Shown in pieces: positions 58,910-64,000 of a DNA stretch of 64,000 bases. A program made the position numbers and the translations under genes. The DNA lies in contig NZ_WLZY01000013.1 in NCBI RefSeq assembly GCF_010122465.1, positions 1 through 64,000 of the forward strand, read 5' to 3'. Below the pieces are notes generated by a model, which searched no databases, was not told the origin of the DNA, and saw nothing but the letters and a program-made list of their open reading frames with translations. Positions within the stretch are counted from its first letter, which is position 1, and the number at the start of each line of letters is the position of its first letter. Source of the DNA: Phytoactinopolyspora mesophila (lineage in GTDB: Bacteria > Actinomycetota > Actinomycetes > Jiangellales > Jiangellaceae).

Positions 58910-59922
58910 GCGCTGACCTCCAGTTCGTCAGCCGTGACAGCCGCACGCGGCGGTTGTCCCGTCACATAGCGCTCCAACTCGTCGAGCGCGCTCTCGCTCA
59001 TCCGCTGTGTCTCGGAGCCGAGAGAGCCGGCGATGTGCGGCGTGATCATGACGTTCGGCAGCTCGTAGAGCACAGAGTCACCAGGCAACGGCTCTGGATC
59101 GGTGACGTCCAGGATCGCGTCGATCCGACGGAAAGCGCATTCCTTGACTAGCGCGTCAGTGTCGATGACGGCACCACGCGCGGTATTGATGACCGTCGCG
59201 CCGTCGCGCAGCAGCGCAAGCTCCGCGGCACCGATCAAATGCCGGGTGGAAGGCAGCGCCGGAACGTGCAGGGTCAGGATGTCGCAGGCACGCAGGAGTT
59301 CAGGAAGCTCCACGAGGCGAGCACCGGCGTCGGCCACCGCCGCCTTGTCCGCATGCGGATCCGCCACCAAGATTTCGACGTCGAGAGTCCGCAGCCGCTC
59401 GACCACTCGCTGACCCACTCGGGAGAAGCCGACCACACCCACCACGCGCCCGCGGTTGGACAACTCGCCACGCCGGTCGACGAACGACCAGTCGGCCCGG
59501 TACTTACGTGCATCCTGACCGAGGAACGGCGCCTTCTTCCCGGCGAAGACCACGGCAGCGAAGGTGAACTCGGCCACCGGCACCGCATTCTCTTCCGCCG
59601 CGTTCGTGACGAGAATCTGGCGCCTCCATACTTCCTCGCTGACGAACGGGCGCACGGTGCCGGCGCAATGGAAGATGGCCCGCAACGCGGGAGCGCCGGC
59701 AAGGCGATCAGCCGTCAGCTCCGGACATCCCCACGAGGTGATCAGGACTTCGACTTCCCGTAACCGCCGAAGCACCGAGGGCGAATCCAAATGATCAGCA
59801 TGCAAAGGCTCCCCCACCTCGGCCAATAAGCGCAGCCGCCGAAGCTGAGACTCGCTGAACTGCATGGCGAAGCTGCGCTGGTCCATCAAGAGCAACGCAT
59901 GCGGCCGTGGTCGGCTTCTCAA
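58906..59922 (-). CDS. D-isomer-specific 2-hydroxyacid dehydrogenase
   Basis: This 338-aa NAD-dependent dehydrogenase has a nucleotide fold with GVVGFSRVGQRVVERL, catalytic Arg in NTARGAVIDTDAL, Glu in DPEPLP and His in TPHIAGS. It is likely to reduce or oxidise a sugar acid from the polysaccharide. I start at TTG 59922 because a perfect GAGGAGG lies 8 bases upstream; an ATG at 59985 has no ribosome site. It is the first gene of the operon and divergent from the lyase/regulator pair. Confidence 0.87.
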   Translation of the reverse strand: MRSRPRPHALLLMDQRSFAMQFSESQLRRLRLLAEVGEPLHADHLDSPSVLRRLREVEVLITSWGCPELTADRLAGAPALRAIFHCAGTVRPFVSEEVWRRQILVTNAAEENAVPVAEFTFAAVVFAGKKAPFLGQDARKYRADWSFVDRRGELSNRGRVVGVVGFSRVGQRVVERLRTLDVEILVADPHADKAAVADAGARLVELPELLRACDILTLHVPALPSTRHLIGAAELALLRDGATVINTARGAVIDTDALVKECAFRRIDAILDVTDPEPLPGDSVLYELPNVMITPHIAGSLGSETQRMSESALDELERYVTGQPPRAAVTADELEVSA

Positions 59923-59988
59923 CAGTGGGGCCTCCTCGTCGATGATGCTGTTCCGACTCGTTAAGACGTGATCGGCATCGATCATTTC

Positions 59989-60012
59989 TGTTCGTTCGAA
60001 CGTGTTGGAACA
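59989..60012. promoter_or_regulatory. Divergent operator of the polysaccharide locus
   Basis: TGTTC...GAACA ends (59989-59993 and 60008-60012) enclose a perfect palindrome, CGTTCGAACG (59993-60002), and a further GTTGGAAC copy. It lies between the two divergent operons and is the likely site of the DeoR-LacI regulator. Confidence 0.6.
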
Positions 60013-60107
60013 GTAAACTCGGTGGACATCTTCTCGTCAAGACCTTGAAACAATCAATTGCGATCAGCGATGATCGGGCTAGCACTTCCACTCCGGTCAG
60101 GATGGTT

Positions 60108-62051
60108 ATGTCTCACACACAGCTCCACACCCCGGGTCCACTGCTGGCCGCGTGGGGTTCAGCCGCCACGGTCGACGCGGTGGAGCGGCAACTGCTGCCT
60201 CCACCGGACGCGCTGCCCACTCTGGACTTGGGCGGGGCGGACTGGCACCGTTCTGCCGCGAGCACCCTCAGCATGCTCAGCGCTGAAGCCGAAGCCGAAC
60301 GTGGCACACCGTGGCCGCAACCACTTGCCAGCCACTACGCGCGCTACTTCCGCGACGGTGTCCGGACGGCACACGAGGACCGGGTCTTCGCGCGGCAGCA
60401 TCGGCTCACACGTGCGGTAGTCATGGCCGCCGTGACCGGCGAGGATGCTTGGGTGGACGAGGCCGCCGACGGCGTAGTCCTGCTGTGTGAGCAGAGCTCG
60501 TGGTGCTGGGCGGCACACGACCATTCGCCCCGCAAGAACGGCACCGTCCTGCCTGATCCCGACGACCCTCATCTCGACCTCGGTGCAGGTGAGGTTGCCG
60601 CGCAGCTGGCCTGGGCCGACCACACCCTGGGCACGGCCTTCGACCACCACGTGCCCGGGCTGCGGGCGCGGATCCGCCGAGAGGTCGAACAACGGGTGCT
60701 GGCGCCGTTCCTGCAACGTGACGACTGGCACTGGCTCGGCTGGGACGGCAACGTACACAACTGGTGTCCGTGGATCTGCGGCAACGTGCTCGTTGCCGGC
60801 TTGCGCCTCATAGACGACGAACACCGCCGGGCGCGCGTCGTCGTACGAGCACTCGAGGGCGTGGACCGCTATCTCGCCGCCTTACCCACCGACGGTTCGG
60901 TAGACGAGGGATACGAATACTGGTGGAACGGCGCCTGCCGAGCGCTAGAGGCTCTAGATGTTCTCGCCTACGCCACTTCCGGGGCACTCGACGCAACGCG
61001 AGTACCGACGGTGCGCGAGACCATCGCGTTTCCGCATCGCATGCATCTGGGCGGCGAGTGGTACCTCAACCTCGCCGATGCGCGCGCCCGGCCACCGGGC
61101 AACCAGCCTTGGCACGTCCTGCACCGGTGGGCGCTCCGGATCGGCAACGAGGAGGCCGCGCGGCACGCAGCGTCGCATCGCGTGCCCGGGCCGGCGGCAT
61201 ATGCCGAGTACGGGCTTGGACGGCTGCTCGGCGCGTTGACCGATGCCGACTGGCTGGATGCCGAACCGGCGTCGCCGCCCCTGGTAGCCAGCGTGTGGCT
61301 GCCCGGCACCCAGGTCAGCCTGGCCCGCGAGACGGCCGGCAGCCCGCGCGGGCTCACCCTCGCTGTCAAAGGTGGCCACAACGACGAAAACCACAACCAC
61401 AACGACGTCGGCTCGGTGGTCGTCGCGGTCGACGGCGTGCCAGTTCTGATCGACGCCGGAAGGCCCACCTACACCGCCCAGACATTCAGCCCGGACCGCT
61501 ACTCGATCTGGACCATGCAAAGTAGCTGGCACAACGTGCCTGAGGTCCGCGGAACACCTCAATCTCAAGGCCGTGCGTTCCATGCGCGGGACATGACACG
61601 GGTTGACGACGGCCGGCTCGACCAGGTGCGCCTCGATCTCAGCGCCGCCTACCCCGCAACAGGGCTCGAGCGCTGGTGGCGGACAGCGACCCTCGACCGC
61701 CACAGCCAGCGGGTGACCATCGAGGACGCCTGGACCTTCGCGGGGGGCGAGATGTCCCGGACATCTCCGGTGGGCGCCGCGGAGGGGCAGGCGCCGACCG
61801 TCGTGCATTATCTGCTGGCTGGTGACGTCGAGACGCCCGCGCCTGGGCGACTCGTCATCCGTCCCCTCGGGGGAGCCCGCACTATCCTCCTCACCTGGGA
61901 TCCCGCCCACGCGACAAGCCATGTGAGCACCGCCGAACTGCACGATCCGATGCTCACGGGGGTATGGGGAAAGCGCGTGAGAAGACTCGAGCTGCGCGTC
62001 CCAGACGACGTACAGGGCACACTCGTGATCACGGCGGAGGTACGCGCATGA
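60108..62051 (+). CDS. Heparinase II/III-like polysaccharide lyase
   Basis: This 647-aa protein has an N-terminal alpha/alpha toroid (about 40-360; HWLGWDGNVHNWCPWICGNVL) and a C-terminal beta-sandwich. The Hepar_II_III signature is GGHNDENHNHNDVGSVVVAVDGVPVLIDAGRPTYT, followed by IWTMQSSWHNVPEV. These enzymes cleave uronic-acid polysaccharides by beta-elimination. There is no signal peptide, so it acts on imported oligosaccharides. The ATG at 60108 follows AGGA; an ATG two codons earlier is possible. Its stop overlaps the regulator start. Confidence 0.88.
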   Translation: MSHTQLHTPGPLLAAWGSAATVDAVERQLLPPPDALPTLDLGGADWHRSAASTLSMLSAEAEAERGTPWPQPLASHYARYFRDGVRTAHEDRVFARQHRLTRAVVMAAVTGEDAWVDEAADGVVLLCEQSSWCWAAHDHSPRKNGTVLPDPDDPHLDLGAGEVAAQLAWADHTLGTAFDHHVPGLRARIRREVEQRVLAPFLQRDDWHWLGWDGNVHNWCPWICGNVLVAGLRLIDDEHRRARVVVRALEGVDRYLAALPTDGSVDEGYEYWWNGACRALEALDVLAYATSGALDATRVPTVRETIAFPHRMHLGGEWYLNLADARARPPGNQPWHVLHRWALRIGNEEAARHAASHRVPGPAAYAEYGLGRLLGALTDADWLDAEPASPPLVASVWLPGTQVSLARETAGSPRGLTLAVKGGHNDENHNHNDVGSVVVAVDGVPVLIDAGRPTYTAQTFSPDRYSIWTMQSSWHNVPEVRGTPQSQGRAFHARDMTRVDDGRLDQVRLDLSAAYPATGLERWWRTATLDRHSQRVTIEDAWTFAGGEMSRTSPVGAAEGQAPTVVHYLLAGDVETPAPGRLVIRPLGGARTILLTWDPAHATSHVSTAELHDPMLTGVWGKRVRRLELRVPDDVQGTLVITAEVRA

Positions 62052-63208
62052 CGTCATCCGAGCCGACGGTGCTCCTACCGGACGAGCGCCGTGAGCACGT
62101 CCTCGAGGTACTGCATCGACATGGGACGGTCCGGGTGAACGACCTCGCCCAGATCCTGGGTGTCACGCCCATCACGGTTCGCCGCGATATCGCGATGCTG
62201 GCTGAGCAAGGCCTGCTCCGGCGCATTCACGGTGGCGCCACGGTTCCCGACGCCGGGCCCGACACAACCTCGCGTGCCCACGCGCAGAACTCCGGCGTCG
62301 CGGCGGGTGAGCCGCCGCCCGACCAATCCGGCGGGACGTCGGCACAGCTCACCTTCGGCATGGTGGTGCCGTCGCTCGATTACTACTGGCCGGACGTGAT
62401 CCGCGGCGTCCGTGAAGCGGCGGCAGCCGCGCATGCGCGGGTCGTTCTACGCGGAGCGACATACGAGGCGGCCGACGAACGCCACCAACTCGATCGCCTG
62501 GTGGAGGCGGTCGGCGTGGACGGCCTCCTCGTCGCGCCGACCACCACCGGCCCGGAAGGACAGGAACTCGTGCGGTGGCTGGAGTCCACCACTACCCCCG
62601 TGGTGCTGGTGGAGCGCTCAGCTGTGGTCGGGCCGTACAACGAGCCAATGGAGTCCGTGGTCAGCGACCACACCCTCGGAGCCGAGGTGGCCGTCAGGCA
62701 CCTGGCCGGCCTGGGGCATCGCCGGATAGGGCTGGCTGCGTCCGTGGGTAGCCCCACTGCACCACACGTGCGGCGTGGCTGGCGCAAGGCGACCGAAGAA
62801 CTCGGACTCTCGAGCGATGCCACACCCGACCTGCACACCGCGGATCACCGGGATGCCGGCTGGCCGGCCACCGTCGACCAGATCATCGACGCCTGCCTGG
62901 CGAGCGGCACCACCGCGTTGCTCGTGCACTCCGATCCAGAGGCGATCTCCATCGTCGAACGGTGCCAGGAACGCGGTATCAAGGTTCCCGGCGACCTCTC
63001 CGTCGTCGCTTACGACGACCAAGTCGCTGGCCTGTCCGATCCGCCGCTCACCGCGGTGCGCCCACATCGAGAAGCCATCGGCCACGCGGCGATCGCCCTG
63101 CTGATGGCCAGGTTGCGGGACCCTGCCGCGGACCGGCCGCTCCACCGCGTGGTGATCGGCCCCCAGCTCGTGGTGCGTGAGTCCACCGCCGCCCCGGTTA
63201 TGGACTGA
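62048..63208 (+). CDS. Chimeric regulator: DeoR helix-turn-helix with LacI-type sugar domain
   Basis: This is a 386-aa regulator. Residues 10-68 form a DeoR winged helix (RREHVLEVLHRHGTVRVNDLAQILGVTPITVRRDIAMLAEQGLLRRIHGGA), not a LacI one. Residues about 95-380 are a LacI/periplasmic-binding-like domain (FGMVVPSLDYYWPDVIRGVREAA, LVERSAVVGPYNEPMESVVSDH, DLSVVAYDDQVAGLSDPPLTAVR). Coupled by ATGA to the lyase gene. It probably senses a product sugar and controls the divergent operons through the site near 60000. Confidence 0.9.
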   Translation: MTSSEPTVLLPDERREHVLEVLHRHGTVRVNDLAQILGVTPITVRRDIAMLAEQGLLRRIHGGATVPDAGPDTTSRAHAQNSGVAAGEPPPDQSGGTSAQLTFGMVVPSLDYYWPDVIRGVREAAAAAHARVVLRGATYEAADERHQLDRLVEAVGVDGLLVAPTTTGPEGQELVRWLESTTTPVVLVERSAVVGPYNEPMESVVSDHTLGAEVAVRHLAGLGHRRIGLAASVGSPTAPHVRRGWRKATEELGLSSDATPDLHTADHRDAGWPATVDQIIDACLASGTTALLVHSDPEAISIVERCQERGIKVPGDLSVVAYDDQVAGLSDPPLTAVRPHREAIGHAAIALLMARLRDPAADRPLHRVVIGPQLVVRESTAAPVMD

Positions 63209-63226
63209 GCAGCCCGAAACTATGGC

Positions 63227-63294
63227 ACTTCAATACCGCCAGGTGGCAAAACCGCGCTCTCAAGCCGGTTCTAGCCACCTGGCGGTATTGAAGT
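63227..63294. terminator. Long perfect hairpin between convergent genes
   Basis: Arms of 21 bp (63227-63247 and 63274-63294) are perfectly complementary around a 26-base loop. The left arm reads ACTTCAATACCGCCAGGTGGC. It separates the regulator gene from the convergent phosphotransferase gene and shares the ATGGCAC-TT-AATAC core with the hairpin at 4815-4886. Confidence 0.75.
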
Positions 63295-63322
63295 CGTGAT
63301 CGCCAGCCGGCCGTACTTGATG

Positions 63323-64000
63323 TCAGTCTCCGGCTAATACCTGCTTCAGCGCGTGCGTACCCATCGCGGCCATACGTGGGTTGTCGTCGGAGTGTGCGGC
63401 CAACGCCGTACCCAGGCAGAGCGCCCAGGCGTGCGCCCGCTTCCAGGTGTGGTCGTCGACGCCGGAAAGCCGATCCACATGCGCCCGGAAGTCAGCGCGG
63501 GCGTCGGCTTCGAAGACCATCCAGGCGACCGCCAGATCTGTCGCCGGATCGCCGCTCGTGAGGTCGCCGAAGTCGATGACGGCGGCTAGCCGCGCGGACC
63601 CGTTGCCATCACCGGTGTCAATCACGATGTTGGCCGCGTGGAGGTCCCCGTGCACCCACAGAGCCGGACCGGCCCAGGGTGCGGTCGCGCTGAGCTCCTT
63701 CCAGAGCCGCCGCAGCTCCTCGGCGCGCGGGACGGCGCCACTGTCCAGGCGCTTCTCCACCGCGTCCGCGCGGACGCTGAGCGGGACGCCCCGCACGGGG
63801 TTGGCGGGCACGGACGCCGGTGCCGGAACATGGAGCTCCGCGAGGAAGCTCGCCAAGTCCGCGGCGATCGGGGCCCGCTCCGACGGTGGCATGTCCGCCG
63901 CCGCCTGCCCTTCGAACCACGGCCCGATCGTCCAGTGCCAGGGATAACCTTCGCCGGGTACACCAATGCGCACCGGGCCCGGTATACCCACGCTGACCCG
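63323..64000 (-). CDS. Aminoglycoside phosphotransferase-family protein (5' end outside window)
   Basis: At least 226 residues of a protein-kinase-like small-molecule phosphotransferase are visible. The catalytic loop is LWVHGDLHAANIVI and the metal motif is AVIDFGDLTSGDPATDLAVAWMVF. The open frame continues past position 64000, and the family is normally about 290-300 aa, so roughly the first 70 residues (ATP-binding lobe) are missing from view. The substrate may be an antibiotic or a cellular alcohol such as a sugar or choline. Confidence 0.9.
   Translation of the reverse strand, partial: RVSVGIPGPVRIGVPGEGYPWHWTIGPWFEGQAAADMPPSERAPIAADLASFLAELHVPAPASVPANPVRGVPLSVRADAVEKRLDSGAVPRAEELRRLWKELSATAPWAGPALWVHGDLHAANIVIDTGDGNGSARLAAVIDFGDLTSGDPATDLAVAWMVFEADARADFRAHVDRLSGVDDHTWKRAHAWALCLGTALAAHSDDNPRMAAMGTHALKQVLAGD

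Noticed and set aside
56948-58969. 673-codon plus-strand open frame opposite DUF2264
   Set aside because: Antisense shadow with no recognisable domain.
1-64000. CRISPR array, rRNA genes or prophage
   Set aside because: No regularly spaced direct repeats, no rRNA-like segments and no phage structural or integrase genes were seen.

Overview
The window comes from a high-GC actinomycete. Codon use is strongly GC-biased. It contains a mycothiol-type TIGR03086 protein, a SigX5-like ECF sigma factor with a SnoaL tail, DUF4429/SHOCT and WYL proteins, a CIRCE-free, LexA-boxed dinB of actinobacterial type, and sugar ABC importers without their own ATPase. The style resembles Jiangellales genomes, but I cannot fix the genus from sequence alone. 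I see about 57 protein genes, one tRNA-Lys, two decayed genes, and several palindromic elements and operators.

Layout. 1-15.6 kb is housekeeping and stress: dinB with an SOS box, an ECF sigma operon, an MFS exporter, a secreted M14 carboxypeptidase, an epoxide-hydrolase/GNAT/CGNR operon with its own operator, a macrodomain protein, a TPP enzyme, DUF4429, CBS and PEP-mutase-like proteins. 15.7-25.3 kb is the most interesting part, a divergent TetR-governed locus. To the left are PlsC, a ferritin-like di-iron protein, a fatty acyl reductase-HAD fusion and a second ferritin-like protein that has lost iron ligands. To the right are an SDR, a PlsC-alkylglycerone-phosphate synthase (AGPS) fusion and a MaoC hydratase. 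Together these match, step for step, the eukaryotic peroxisomal ether-lipid pathway (FAR, GNPAT, AGPS, acyl/alkyl-DHAP reductase). Three copies of an AACGAAnnTTCGTT operator sit before both arms and before the tetR gene.

25-42 kb holds a lipoprotein PpiC foldase, several regulators, a fructan locus (GH32, two permeases, binding lipoprotein, LacI and a tandem LacI operator), two SDRs with a LysR regulator, and an AbiE toxin-antitoxin pair. Beside the AbiE pair are a broken histidine phosphatase and tRNA-Lys(UUU). A broken arylsulfatase tail lies before the GH32 gene.

42.5-64 kb holds a Tat-exported TolB-propeller amidohydrolase, a double VOC protein, an ABC-2 exporter with a 22-bp palindromic operator, and a 394-bp element with 20-bp perfect terminal inverted repeats. 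Then comes a large polysaccharide-utilisation locus: a multidomain GH30, YesL, two permeases, a binding lipoprotein, DUF2264 and a 2-hydroxyacid dehydrogenase, divergent from a heparinase-II/III-like lyase and a DeoR-LacI chimeric regulator. The window ends inside an aminoglycoside phosphotransferase-family gene. Two long hairpins with a shared core sit between convergent genes at 4.8 and 63.2 kb.
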